Shown here piece after piece: positions 34,831 to 46,830 of a stretch of DNA of 64,000 nt. The DNA is taken from contig CP136067.1 of the NCBI GenBank assembly GCA_032622095.1, positions 45,983,549 through 46,047,548 on the forward strand, read 5' to 3'. The stretch's first letter is position 1. The number at the start of each line of letters is the position of its first letter. The notes below the pieces were generated by a model that saw only the letters and a program-made list of their open reading frames with translations, searched no databases and had not been told where the DNA came from. The translations under genes were made by a program, and so were the position numbers. This DNA is from Siphonodentalium dalli (Eukaryota; Mollusca; Scaphopoda; Gadilida; Siphonodentaliidae).

Positions 34831-36125
34831 GAAGAAATATTTATAAACATAGAAGTCGAGCAGCGTGAATAACCACTCACGCGGGGTTTGGTATTCATGA
34901 TACACCTTTCCTACATCACAGCCGAACATATCCTCTAAATACCATGAGTATTAGCCCGTTTGACCTGCTAATCCGTCTGATCAATTCGGTAATGTTATTT
35001 GATTAGCTTTTAAGTATATTACGAGTACTTAACGAGGTACACCTCGAAGCAAATTACCTCAACGCAAACATCAATTATATGGGTATAAGTTGCTGACAAA
35101 TGATACACGCAATCAGAAATTTAATCGAACTATGCATTTCAACAATATCTATTACACCAGAACACCTGTTCCAAGAAACGTGTGATAATTTTAATCAATG
35201 ATATTGAAAATATCAATTCATCACCACGGAGTGGTTAAATAGTGCATAGCTACATGTATATGTAGATTGAAATACCCGACCTGTATATGGATAGTGTGAT
35301 ATGCCCATAAACTGGATGACGGTTGAGTTTGGTGTCATATCAGCCCCTCAATTCAAAATTCTCAACAGTTGGAAATTTCATTCATGACACAATCTATGCC
35401 GGAAAAGTTATATTGGAAAATATATAAAAAAAATTCTCATAGTTTGATGTTACATCCAATGTTTAACGTGCAGTATTTAATTGTGTTGTTTAGCTTTCTT
35501 CCAATCGACGGTCCTTTTTTGCGATTTGTGTATTGATCGTTCGTTTGAAAAAACTTGATAAGAATGTTTGAGATATGCTAAAAAGTACGTGTCGACATAA
35601 ACTGGTATCGATGAGGTCAAACTATAATTTGTCTCGTCGATATAAACCTACCGTGACATAATCCTTTTTATGAAATTAACTCGTTTTCCTGTATATTTTC
35701 AAAATCTGCCTTTTTTATTTCGTCGTACACGTCAACTTGATTCCATGTGACTCATGACCGTGAAATTTAATATCAACTACTTATAGATTAGGGTATACGA
35801 GATGTGTGTAGAATTAATATACATGTACAAGTTTCAATTTAAGAGTTATGTGAATGAACTCACCATTAAACAGCATCCGTTATAATAATTCCTTTATCTC
35901 TGATGCACCCAGCTTTCTATTGTGTGCAGTCTCGTCCTCACGCTCCAGTAAATAAATATATATAATATCCACAGTGTGCGTCCGGCGTTGGCAATGCTCA
36001 CTGAATCACGTTATCACGAAAACTAACCTCCTATCGACATCACTAATGCTTTAATCACGGGTCATTAATATATCAGAAGCGGACGCGGACGGGCGAATCA
36101 CAATGGAATATGTTGATCACAATAT
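34831..36125. other. unassigned DNA
   Basis: No repeat partner or gene is recognised here. Confidence 0.45.
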
Positions 36126-36405
36126 GTTCCTGGGTCATTCGTAGCGCCCCATGGAATGCAGTTATCTCAATATAACCATGTATCCTGGTGTAATGGTGAA
36201 GTGTAGTTTTCCCCAGCCAAAGCCCTGTGTCCTGGTGCACACACAAATCAAGGTATAGTCTCCGTTATTGTCGCTCCGCTCTCCGTAGAAGGCGCCGGTC
36301 ACAGTATTGGATCTGTCCTCGCACAGTTAGTCCATAAGTGCTATCGGTCTTCTTGTGACACCGTTGATTAAAAGTGGAGTACCTCTCACCCTAGAAACAT
36401 ATAGA
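36126..36405 (-). other. GC-richer patch with overlapping open frames; weak exon candidate
   Basis: Base composition is closer to 50% GC than the surroundings. On the minus strand an acceptor-like TATGTTTCTAG is followed by an open frame of about 41 codons ending in TAA. A second minus frame is open for about 53 codons and contains GDYTLICVCTRT and FGWGKLHF. The plus strand is also open for about 54 codons. With three frames open at once, composition alone may explain it. No family was recognised. Confidence 0.15.
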
Positions 36406-36904
36406 ATATCATCGATAAATCAGAATGAATAGATGAAGCATCGACCATTAGCATACTGCCACTGACTGACACCGTTCGTTGTGTCCAACAAAATGCGTAC
36501 TAGGCTACTATACTAGCTCTAATGATGATTGGTAATTATTATACTGGTTCCCTCTCGCGCTGTCCCATGAACATCGGGTTTTCGCCTCATAGTACTAGTC
36601 TGTCAGCTTGATGATTACTGTAATTATTGTACTTCCTCAACGTGAGTTGATTACATTGTAAATGTTCATGTATAATGTCTTTTTGTATACAGTCATCTAG
36701 TCTCGCGTGAACTTCGATCTTTTGTATGCTTTCAAATGCACTGTTATGCACCACAGATTGGGTTCATTCAGTCCAGGTTAACATGGACTATATAGAACAG
36801 TTATACGCGTTAGATAGTCTGGAATAAATAAGTGGGAGTCATATTACTTTCCAATTGCATTACGTCAGTATCAGCCAACTATGCAACATGTCCTCGCTCA
36901 TATA

Positions 36905-37210
36905 CGCACATAATCGACCTATAATGTGAAATAGGTACATAACGTGATAATTTTATTCTGAAATAAGCAGATAATGGATGCATACCCGTTATTTCGTTTT
37001 ATGGGTCGGGCCACAGTGAAAATAGATGTTAAAGAGCGAACATCTGAAAAACCTTGGGTTGGCTTCTTTGTGTCATTCATTGGTAGCGCATAATCTGCTT
37101 AGAATCGCATCATTATGATTCGATATAATGTGATTAAAACGCTCTCATTTTCAGCACATTATCGACTCAAAATGGGGCGATTCTAAGCACATTATCTATA
37201 TAAAACAAGT
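36905..37210 (+). repeat. dispersed repeat with TIR-like hairpin, copy 1
   Basis: It is the reverse-complement partner of 60691-60975. Shared phrases include CGACCTATAATGTGAAATAG, TTATTCTGAAATAAGC and CACATTATCGACTCA. The last 110 bp folds on itself: ATAATCTGCTTAGAATCG near 37089 and CGATTCTAAGCACATTAT near 37178. A partial relative lies at 51330-51490. Confidence 0.7.
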
Positions 37211-37480
37211 TTTATTATAAGCAGATAATGTTCGGATTTTTGAGAGAACAAGCTGAACCACAAATCGGGGCAAGTCTTATATGTACCAACCAGACGATAT
37301 CTGTGTAAAACATTTGGTTGGCTGATATATGTAAAAACTATCATTGTAACGAATTTAGTTTCTGATAAATGTTTTAATTCCAAACTTATCCCATTTTAGA
37401 AAAAAAAATACGGATTATCACCCAAAGTGGCAACAAATCCACATAACACACATGTTTACACCCATTTGATACTGCATGTG

Positions 37481-37643
37481 ATATATTATATAGATAATGA
37501 ATGGCTTGGAGTTGACTATGCCAAAATAGTGGTCCGAGAGGAGGAATAGTCCACGAGCCGCAGGCGAGTGGACTATTCCTCCACGAGGACCACTATGTTT
37601 GCATAGTCAACGACAAGACATTCATTATTTATTATATTATATC
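37481..37643. repeat. about 160-bp foldback palindrome
   Basis: GTTGACTATGC and GCATAGTCAAC, GGAGGAATAGTCCAC and GTGGACTATTCCTCC, and AATGAATG and CATTCATT pair in order around a short GCCGCAGGC centre. Small bulges interrupt the arms. It may be an aged foldback element. Confidence 0.8.
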
Positions 37644-38937
37644 GATCATTTGTGCCAATTCTCACACAATTTCTGAGTCTGATTTTGTCACATTTTTATT
37701 TACCTTGAATTTTGGAAATCGGTCTCAGAGTTTACATTTTACGGCAATCTTTTGACGATGGCAGGGGAGCATAACTATGTTATTAGTTACATCTAACAGC
37801 ATCTCTTCATGGTTTGTGCATTCATTTCTATAAATACGTCATTGGCAAAGACATTTTGGCAAAATTTTAGACGTTAACTTGCTTAACTTCGAATAAAACG
37901 GAAAAGGAAATTATAAATAACGTCCACTGGCATTACAAAATTAGGACTGGCCGCTTGCCAACTAAACGGACAAACTATTGAATACATTGGATAGATATGA
38001 TCGGACATTTGTAAGATCATTGAAATTCACCAATAATTCTAATGATATACCGATATTGCAACAAATAGCGCACAAGGTAAAGTGGCCGTATCTTCAGGTG
38101 GCAACCCGATTTAGCGAAATGAGTGTGTTACTATAAATAGAAAAAGAATAGTAGGCATGTAGGAATCCTACTGGGGTACTATCGTAAAACAGTATAGCAG
38201 TGTACAGCCAATCAGAATGCGAGAAAGTCACGTGAGATATAATACAGTTAGAATATAGACATCGTGGTAAGATAACACCGAACAGTATCATCGGTTTCAG
38301 TCTCAAAAATAGGATTACATTTGTTTTAAAGTGAATTTCCTCAAAATGTGCCTGCAATTTTTACACGCCATTTCAATAGCGACGACACCATTTAAAATTT
38401 TACAGGAGGGCGGAACATGAATCTGACTTTTTCTACTTTTAGATTATATATATTATATGTTTACGTGTCCAAGAAAAAAAATAAACTCGAATTGTTTTGG
38501 TCAAGATCCCTCCTCTATCATGCTTCAAAAGTAATGTGAGTCCATGATATTGGCTACAGCCTATACTATCGAATGCATGGAAATATAGGAGGATACGTGT
38601 TGGGTCCACCCAGATTGACCAAACTTGATTTCTCTGCTGTTGTTTTTATTTGTTCAGCCATATACTACACATTTAACGCGACAGTTCTGTTTTCACACCA
38701 CGTGTTACTGATCAAAATTAGTATATTAAACGGTATCGGTATATTGCATACCAGTAAATGATGACGTGTGTTGGGATGATCGCGGACAAGAAAACAACAC
38801 GTATGTGCAGATACTCTGTCGGAATGTGGCATTTACTCAGTGTCGGAAAATGTGTTCATGTGGACAACTTCAAAGTATACTTAAAGTTTAAATATATATT
38901 TCGTGAAATTTGACTTTCATGGAGAATATTCACTTTC
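37644..38937. other. unassigned DNA
   Basis: No repeat partner or gene is recognised here. Confidence 0.45.
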
Positions 38938-39031
38938 TACGGTGGCTGATTTGCGACATACTCAATACATATAATATCTCGAGATCTCGAGATAATATAT
39001 GTATTGAGTATGTCGCAAATCAGCCACCGTA
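38938..39031. repeat. 94-bp palindrome with TA edges, one mismatch
   Basis: The arms TACGGTGGCTGATTTGCGAC ... GTCGCAAATCAGCCACCGTA match at 46 of 47 positions with no spacer; the centre is TCTCGAGATCTCGAGA. TA at both outer edges allows a TA-targeting foldback element (inference). Near-identity of the arms suggests youth or gene conversion. Confidence 0.92.
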
Positions 39032-39084
39032 CCTTTCATGTGCACTAATATAATGTATAGATTTAAGATTCTCACCACATTCAT

Positions 39085-39485
39085 CCATAACATGCCACCA
39101 CCATGTCCCCACCCAGGCACGCAGTCTACCAACCAAGATATCAGAATTGTAGTTGTTGCTCCTTTGTTAAACGAAACTCAACATTACCCCCCAACTTAGC
39201 GACCGTCAGTTGTCACATCTACGTGTAGCAGTACATGTGTGTATTACTTAACGACAAATGTTCGACGAAGACGGCCCATGTATATATTATGTGCATTCAT
39301 TGCACTTTAGTATTGTCCATAAGTGCAATATAATGTCATCTTTAGAATCTAACATTTATCACACATAAAATGTCTCGCTGGCAGTTCTGTCGCAACTGCG
39401 AAATGCCATGTCTCTACCCCACACCGGCACGTAGTCGACCGACCAAGATCGCAGGATTGCAGTTGTTGCTTCTTTGTTAATTCAA
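39085..39485 (+). repeat. direct repeat pair, about 75 bp each, about 300 bp apart
   Basis: CCAACCAAGATATCAGAATT, then GTAGTTGTTGCTCCTTTGTT (about 39127-39170), parallels CGACCAAGATCGCAGGATTG, then CAGTTGTTGCTTCTTTGTT (about 39439-39480). CACC(C/A)AGGCACG precedes both. The class is unknown. Confidence 0.55.
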
Positions 39486-40305
39486 ACAATTAATATCGAC
39501 CCTGATCGACTTGAATGAATCAAGATATACTCCGCTGCTCTGGCCGGTCGAAGAATCACTCCGCCACTTCAACAACCCACTTCCGGTGTGTGTGCGTTCA
39601 AGAATCGTGTCACTCGAAGATTCACGCACGCTCCATTCATTTGAATCTTAAACGTCCATTAGTGAACTCAATGCAATGGCAACCCAGCAGAACCGGAAGT
39701 TTGCCTGTATCAGCGCGACCTTCTCTGTTCCGGAAATGACCTTTACAACAGGGTCCGTTCATATGCACAATGTTCACGCACTACACACAATGGCTCATGG
39801 GAGACAACATGTATTTGCGATACACTTAAAGCGACTCGTATTCTTCCGTGTTCAGACCACACCTATTAATTTATCGTTTTCGTGTCACAGGGGCGTGTCG
39901 TTAAAACGAGAAAAATTATAAATTAAAAAAATAGAAATTTAAACCGAACGCGCCACTTAAAAAAAACCACATCGTTATATATATCATACCTTATACAAAG
40001 TGAACTGAATACCTATACTCACTTCTAATGGTCATAATTCACAAAGGCCTGAACCGATTCTTAAAATTCCAACGCCAGTCGATCGAGTAAAAACTATAGT
40101 TTCAAATTATGGCACACAATTATATAGGACACATTTGTTCCAAAACGTCAAAACAGACGCTGAACAAAAATATTCACGGACAGCACCAGTCCCAATGGTT
40201 CTGGTCATCATAATGGCTAGATATAATATACTACTTATATACGCACTCTATGTGTGTATTCGAGTTCTTGTGTATTCACGGTCGGTAAACCAACATGACG
40301 AAGTC
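39486..40305. other. unassigned DNA
   Basis: Two overlapping open frames (39515-39921) show no domain and are not called. Confidence 0.4.
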
Positions 40306-40313
40306 CGCGAGAG

Positions 40314-40957
40314 CAGGGTTCGCGCTGCCACTTGCCAAATTTGCCAAATGGCAAAAATAATTGACATTTTGCAAAAAATATTTTCATTTGGCAAAAGTTT
40401 TGGCAAATCACTTTTTATTTCCTCAAAGAAAGTTGAAAAATATTGGTCAATCAATATCAATCATTTCAGGAAACCCTTACAACGTCAATTATATTAGTTG
40501 TGTTTTATAAGGTTTAGAAAAACACCTCTATTAAGATACAGTTAATCTCATAGCATTAGTACCGATGTTGGAGGGATTACTAGTATTTAGTGTGGTGGTA
40601 GTGTTTACATAAGTATATATATATAGCTAATCCTCTTGTGATGCGCCCTTCTGATGAAGGAACCCTTCTACCATTGTATTGTTCGGTGATTGGCTTATTG
40701 TTATATGATACACTACAATAGAGATGCGAGTATAATTAATTATTAACTAACTGCCTTTCTATCGATGTCAAAAGTCGTTCAAACCACGAGTGTCAAAACA
40801 TGAGACTTAAGGTGGCAGAAAATTATACAATCTCTCTCTCTCTCTCTATGATACTATCAGTGATAGCATTTGGCAAATGATAATATAATTTGGCAAAAAA
40901 TATTTTCATTTGGCAAATTATTTGGCAAAAGTAAAGTTTGGTCCAGCGCGGACCCTG
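40314..40957. mobile_element. non-autonomous hAT-type element, 644 bp, perfect 8-bp target duplication
   Basis: CGCGAGAG occurs at 40306-40313 and again at 40958-40965. Termini CAGGGTTCGCGCTG and, reverse-complemented, CAGGGTCCGCGCTG match at 13 of 14. CAGGG ends and 8-bp duplications are the hallmark of hAT elements. Both subterminal regions carry many TTTGGCAAA or TTTGCCAAA motifs, arranged inverted, as expected for transposase-binding repeats. No transposase is encoded. An open frame at 40135-40497 crosses the left boundary and is not a gene. Confidence 0.9.
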
Positions 40958-40965
40958 CGCGAGAG

Positions 40966-43598
40966 ACGACAACGAACACCGCGAACAGGCCAAGAACGGT
41001 TGTCAGGGGGTGACACAATTTTCAATCAAGTTTACTGTCTATTAAATCAATTAATGACATTTAGACAACAATAATTAACATATGTACATATAATTTACAG
41101 GTTACACGCGTGCGTTGCAATATGTTTACCCACAGCAGCAGGCAGCCGCGAGCAAACTACAGCTGCACACATTACTTTGAAATCCAAACAATGCATGCAG
41201 CTCCAATCTACCCACGACTATCAACCACTGTGGTAACACCCTCATTCCCACCATCCCTGCCATACCACATCACCAGGCGCCTTGGCGGAGCACACCCCGC
41301 TCCACACGAGACAAATGCACTGTGTAGAGCGGGGCCCGGTCGGCCCAGGCATCCTTCCGCGGCACCGCAGAGCTGATGCGCTTTTTCTGACCATCTCTTA
41401 TTTTCCATATCTGTCGAAATATTCTGATTAATTATAATTAAAATAAACTTTAGATGAGCCTAAATAGATCATTGATATATTATTTCATAATATATAAAAC
41501 ATGGCAGTAACCTTAGTTATTATTACTACCATTGTCGCTATTGTCATTGATTTCAATAACTCGCGATAGGTATAATGGAATGTACCACGGTGTCCTAGGG
41601 AAGTTCGAAAGAAGGGTTAGCCGGTAATATGTTTTCAATGTTCGTTCTTTTTTGTATCCTGCCGTTGACAAAAAACAAAGAACGCTGATTCCAATACATT
41701 CGAATAAGTCTCGGACAAGATTTCTAAACTCACAGGCCGGATTCGTCATCTCGCGTTTAAACCCGGTTCAAGGACACCCCTCAGTTTCAGTTGATAGCTA
41801 AAGGTCATGAATAGTCTAAAGTGACGCAATCGTCCTCTTCGGAATTACATCCTGATCCAGCCTGACTGTGGTTTAGCAGTAGTGTCTCTATATCTATATT
41901 GTCGAGCTGAACAATCACGCATGCCTAATATGCGAACTGGTCGCGTTCTATCGACAGCGAACATCTGGCAATTACAATAACGAGCATAATTGGATTTGAA
42001 ATATTTTATAAGCAAAAATTTATGGGGATATGTTGTTTTGTCAATTGCGATCACCCGTCTTTTCTGGATCGCTGTTTTCAATTGTTACACAATCAGTTCA
42101 AAGGGTAGAACTGTAAATAATCACGATTGAGGGCATGTCTACGATGAAAGTGTCATGTTAGGTGCTATCGTGGCATACATCACGAGCGTTGTTATAAGCG
42201 TGCACGAGTTAATTAAAGGCGTGCCAATAACCATTATATCGGTCTGATTTCGGTCGGCTTGTTAACAAGGTATATTTAGTTTGACTGCATGCTGATCTCA
42301 CTGAATCAGCTGGCCCCACAAACACCATATTATACCCCGGATCAGCTGGACCGCCAATGTATGTTTAAATCCGGTTAATCAAACTGACACATTCGCCATA
42401 AAATGTATTGCCTGAGAAGAAAACAAAGGTTCGTTCTTTTCCTCATCATGGACCATTAAAGATGCATAATCCGAATTAACGCTCGCAAATTACTATTTCC
42501 TTGGTTTCGGGGGTAAAACATATTTGATTCGAGTCGAGGAACCTACCATCAAAGCTCAGAGTGATCAGATATCGATGTTTGGCATCTATTATTTTTCACC
42601 ACCGATAATTTTAATTGGCCCAGTAAACAGTCGACGAGAAGACTGTCTCTGACCAACTTGCGGATGAAGATGGATAACTCTAAAATCAAGTGGCTTTTTT
42701 GTGTCAGCTATTTGGCAAAATTTCGTTGAACAAAATGTTCATAAATAACAGGTTTTGAGCAATTTTATACTATAGTTGACTGTGGTTAGCATTATTTTTG
42801 GGCAATTACTCGATTCTGATAACTGAAGCGGCATTTCAAAAAATTTTGTTGTTGTTGTTGTTGTTGGAATCTGAGCATGTGGGGACGATCGAAATGGATT
42901 GATTACATTTAAATAGTTTTTTGTGTTAATATATCCCCTATATGGTGATAAATCTATCCTTACGCCATCAGTTCGAGTGCAATAATCTATAATACAAACC
43001 AATACAAGAGGGAGCTATAATTATTAAATACTGCAAACAGAAACGAAAAGTGATATTAATCAGAGCTCTTTCGATCGACATATGTTGTGTTTGCAACGAA
43101 TTTGACACGTCAACCCACTGAAGCGTGGTTGTGCATAAAAATCAGATTTGATTATTATGGTAATGGGAATAAGCTATCGTTTACCGTACATCAGTATATA
43201 TTGACGCATAAAAAATGAACATCACCTTTTCAAAATGGCATTGGTGCGAGATGTGACGACCTCAATGATGTACCGCTTAAATTCGCTACAATAAGACACT
43301 TTATTTTTCAAAACCAATATAATATACATGTTTAGTTCACAATTGTATATAAATATATCAGTATTCCCCGCGTTGTTATAAAGTTTATGGAGATTAATAC
43401 TGTCAGATGGACTTGGAAATTTGGTTCACGCAAGATTATTCCATGAATATCTACTCTGGCTACGCCCGTGCATATCATATTATACCCGTCCAAAACATGT
43501 CTGACCTCTTCTGACGGGGAACTTCATACATTGAACAGACAACGCAGGGATATAAGGGATATAGTTGTGTTAATATACTTGTTTTATTTTTACTCTTT
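40966..43598. other. unassigned DNA with minor structures
   Basis: A GC-richer patch lies at 41100-41380 and includes a 13-bp-arm stem (41295-41334, CCCCGCTCCACAC against GTGTAGAGCGGGG). A short (GTT)n lies at 42847-42866. No gene is recognised. Confidence 0.45.
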
Positions 43599-44045
43599 GC
43601 ATGACTAAATCCTTTGGCACACCCAACAGACCAGACCCCATCCGATCATCACCCAACCTGATATAGATCTCCATGCTGACCCCCCCCCCAGATGGGAGCC
43701 ATCGATTTTTTCCCATTCGGACAACCTACAGGCCACATCCCTACTCCGATCGTCGCCAAACTGTGTACAGAACTTCGGGGTGACCTCTAGATGGGAGCCA
43801 ACGATATTCGTTAAAAAAAAAGGCCGCCCGCACCATCTTGGATTTTACTCTCTTCATGACTAAATCCTTGGACACACCCTAGTGACCCTACGCACCACAT
43901 TACTCGTCATATCGTCACCAAACTTCATAAGGTTCTTTGGGTGACCTATATAGATGTGAGCTATACAATTTCCCCGAAATTCGTTAAAAACATGGCCGCC
44001 AGTAGCCATCTTGGATTTCACATTTGAGTCCATCAGCACACACTG
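43599..44045 (+). repeat. degenerate tandem repeat with GGCCGCC-CATCTTGGATTT motifs
   Basis: CATGACTAAATCCTTTGGCA at about 43600 recurs as CATGACTAAATCCTTGGACA at about 43856. GATGGGAGCC-like phrases recur at about 43692, 43791 and 43954, and CATCTTGGATTT at about 43834 and 44009. Together these mark three diverged units. Related fragments lie at about 280, 600 and 58700. Confidence 0.65.
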
Positions 44046-45974
44046 CGGCCCACATTTATTTGAAAATAATTTCATCTGCACAATACGATCCCTTTACTGA
44101 AACTGATTGAATTTCCTTTTTCTTTATCATTGTATTGATTGCTCGGCATAAAATTACGACTCCCCAAGTTGAGCTACAGTGTTATTGATACTTCCATTTT
44201 GAGTAGGTATCACACTATAAGTTGAATTTATGATTACTAATTAAGGATCGATATATATACTAACTAATAAACTAAGTAATTGTTTGTTAGATAACAAATA
44301 AACATACATGACGTATATGCTCTCTAGAACGTAGCCGGAGTATAGATTCATGACTTGATCAAATTCCAAAAAATTGCCACATTGGTTCGTTTTCACTGTT
44401 TTCCATACTCGAAAGTACACGTAAATATTTGCAATTCTACATAGGGTGATCCGATGATACTCTTGGGGAGTACACGTAACACGTAAGTTACCGAGCCACG
44501 TGAGGCGAAGTTAAATTAATCTCGCCAAGCCTCACATGACATCGTAATCGATAACTAAGAAGCCTGTTAAACATATCATGCTTCCCAGGTAAGAACTGTA
44601 ATTCCCAGTATGACGTTCATTACGCCACAAGGTGGTGTAAGTTGTTTTACAGTTTTTCATATCGCCTGTATCACTGTATCACTGTGGGGAAAATTATGTT
44701 TTGTACCCTGGCTCAATCGTACCGATATGCTCCGTTGGTTCAGAGTGCCGGGATGAAAATAATGAATCGATTGTGTTTATCACAGAATGAGTTAACTGCC
44801 TAACTCCATTAAGCGCCCTCTACACTATCGCTCCGAAACGATGCGATACCTCTGTCTGGAGTTTGTTTAACTGCTTCGCCTTTGGCTTTGAAAAGCAGAC
44901 GAAATTCATAAACGATGTGTACATCTGTTAGAAATTTCGTCGGCTTTTCAAAGAGACATTGTAGGCTATTTGGCCATGCGTTTGTCACAAGACAACAGAC
45001 CTGTTTCTTGCGTGCATGCATAATTCGTGTTTCATTGATAGTAATAATGAAAAGAGTAACGACTTGTATTAATCGAATAATAAAAATGAAGTTAGTTTGC
45101 CGTATCGTAATCAGGATGGACTTTATTTTACCTACGGACTGTCCATTCTTGAAAGTGCAGCCTACTCGTATAGTAAAACTGGGAACTATGCTTGATTCAT
45201 ATCAAGGCGACGTCCAGTCGCGGGATGTTGGCCAGTTTCTGTGCCGATGCCACGGGCGTACACTGGCGATGGCGGGGTTGTTGACGGGGGTGTCAGGCGT
45301 GCAAATGTAGAGTGACATATTAGCATTAACTTTTACTATTATAAAAATAAATTGAGTTCGTGTGTCTGTCAGGCAAAAGGCGACAAAACGACTGAACCCC
45401 TCTGAAAATGTGTACATGGGGTCATAGCAGGCACGTAACCCGGGGATTAAGGGCGCTAATAATGTTTATAACTTTTGCTATAAATTACATAGGCGATCAA
45501 ACGGACGGGCATGCAGATCGGCAGATGTTTTAAAAATTTATCTTCTTTTTTTTAATTTGGGAATAGATTTTTAAAACTTGTTTTGCTTTATTCTATTTTA
45601 TGGATGTTAGTTTTGAAGACTATTATAATATTTAAGGAAGGGGCAGTCCTGTCAACGCATTTGGTATTTTGAAAAAATAGTGATTTTGAAGCCATTTTCA
45701 CGAAGCTTGGTATTATTTCTTTAAAATGGGGAATGTGACCCTAAAAATAATATAATAATAAAAATCCCAGACCCCTGTGTCTTATATATATGTACTTTTA
45801 GTATTATGACCAATTTGTGCCAGGGGCCGGTGGTTGTACTATTAATGTGTGTTTCCGAATACGTTGATCGAATAAATAGGATTATCATTATTTGTGGCTG
45901 AGACATGAGAAGCTACACAATTTTATATGTAATTGCCACAGGTGTAATATGTTCTTGTCCAATGGGGGATTGCA
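44046..45974. other. unassigned DNA with one 68-bp inverted repeat
   Basis: At 44886-44953 arms CTTTGAAAAGCAGACGAAATT and its complement pair at 20 of 21 positions around a 26-nt loop. Open frames around it have no recognisable domain. Confidence 0.5.
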
Positions 45975-46208
45975 TTATGGGTAATTAGGTAGTGTCGTAA
46001 CTGACCCAGTCGTAACGATAGAGTCACGTACACTACTTTCCTTTGAAATTTCAACACGCGTCTCAGTCATTACATACCCCACAGCAGAGTCATGTGTTGG
46101 GTTCTCTTCGCTTTCACATTTGGAATCGCCGCCATTACTTTCCTTTGCAATTTCATCACGCGCTTCAGTCAATGCATATCCCAAGAGATTCTGTCCTTTC
46201 TGGCCTGG
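45975..46208 (-). other. possible coding fragment with 33-codon internal repeat
   Basis: A minus-strand frame is open for about 77 codons, from after a TAA to the stop at 45975. It lacks an ATG at its start; an acceptor-like tract TTTTTACTTTTACATC ... ACTAG lies just upstream. Two acidic repeats are visible: GYALTEARDEIAKESNGGDS and GYVMTETRVEISKESSVRDS (13 of 20 identical), spaced 99 bp, a multiple of three. This would suit a terminal exon of a repeat-containing protein, but the frame is short and unrecognised. Confidence 0.22.
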
Positions 46209-46369
46209 TTACTAGGCTAGTAATTAGGTCGATGTAAAAGTAAAAATGGGTCGCTTTAAAAGCTGTAGTCTTTCCCCGCTGAATAAAATAGTCCGACACA
46301 GATTAGCACATGTGCTGATATTGATATTACCATACCCTTTGGAAAGCATGCGATCGTACTCAGAGATAC

Positions 46370-46830
46370 TTGTGTCCGGGGAGTGTTTTGGACGGGTCAA
46401 ATCGTGACCCCGACCTCACCTTGACAATTGACAAGGTCAAATTGGGTAAAACGGACGGATTTCGACGAAATTTGATACATATGGCTACTTTTGGAGTGTT
46501 TTGGACGGGTCAAATCGTGACCCCGGCGTGACCTTGACCTTCAATATGGCCAATCAAAGGTCAAATCAGGTAAGACGGATTGATTTCGACGAAATTTGAT
46601 ACCTAGGGATACTTTTGTCAGGGGGTGTTTTGGACGGGTCAAATCGTGACCCCGACCTGACATTGACCTTCGAAATGGTCAATTCAAGGTCAAATCGGGT
46701 AAAACGGACTGATTTCGACGAAATTTGATACCTAGGGCTACTTTTCTCCGGGGAGTGTTTTGGACGGGTCAAATCATGACCCCGACCTAACCTTGACTTT
46801 CAAAATAGTCAATTCAAGGTCAAATCGCGC
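46370..46830 (+). repeat. tandem array of four units of about 114-131 bp with AGGTCA-type half sites
   Basis: GAGTGTTTTGGACGGGTCAA starts units near 46381, 46495, 46622 and 46753. Each has GTGACCCCGACCT, CCTTGACCTTC-like sequence, TCAAGGTCAAATC-like sequence and GATTTCGACGAAATTTGATA. TCAAGGTCA and its complement TGACCTTGA are the extended half site bound by ERR/SF-1-type nuclear receptors; any function here is inference. Minus-strand open frames through it repeat with the units. Confidence 0.82.

Noticed and set aside
40135-40497. 120-codon frame, possibly a hAT gene fragment
   Set aside because: It crosses the left boundary of the non-autonomous hAT element and shows no dimerisation or DDE motif.
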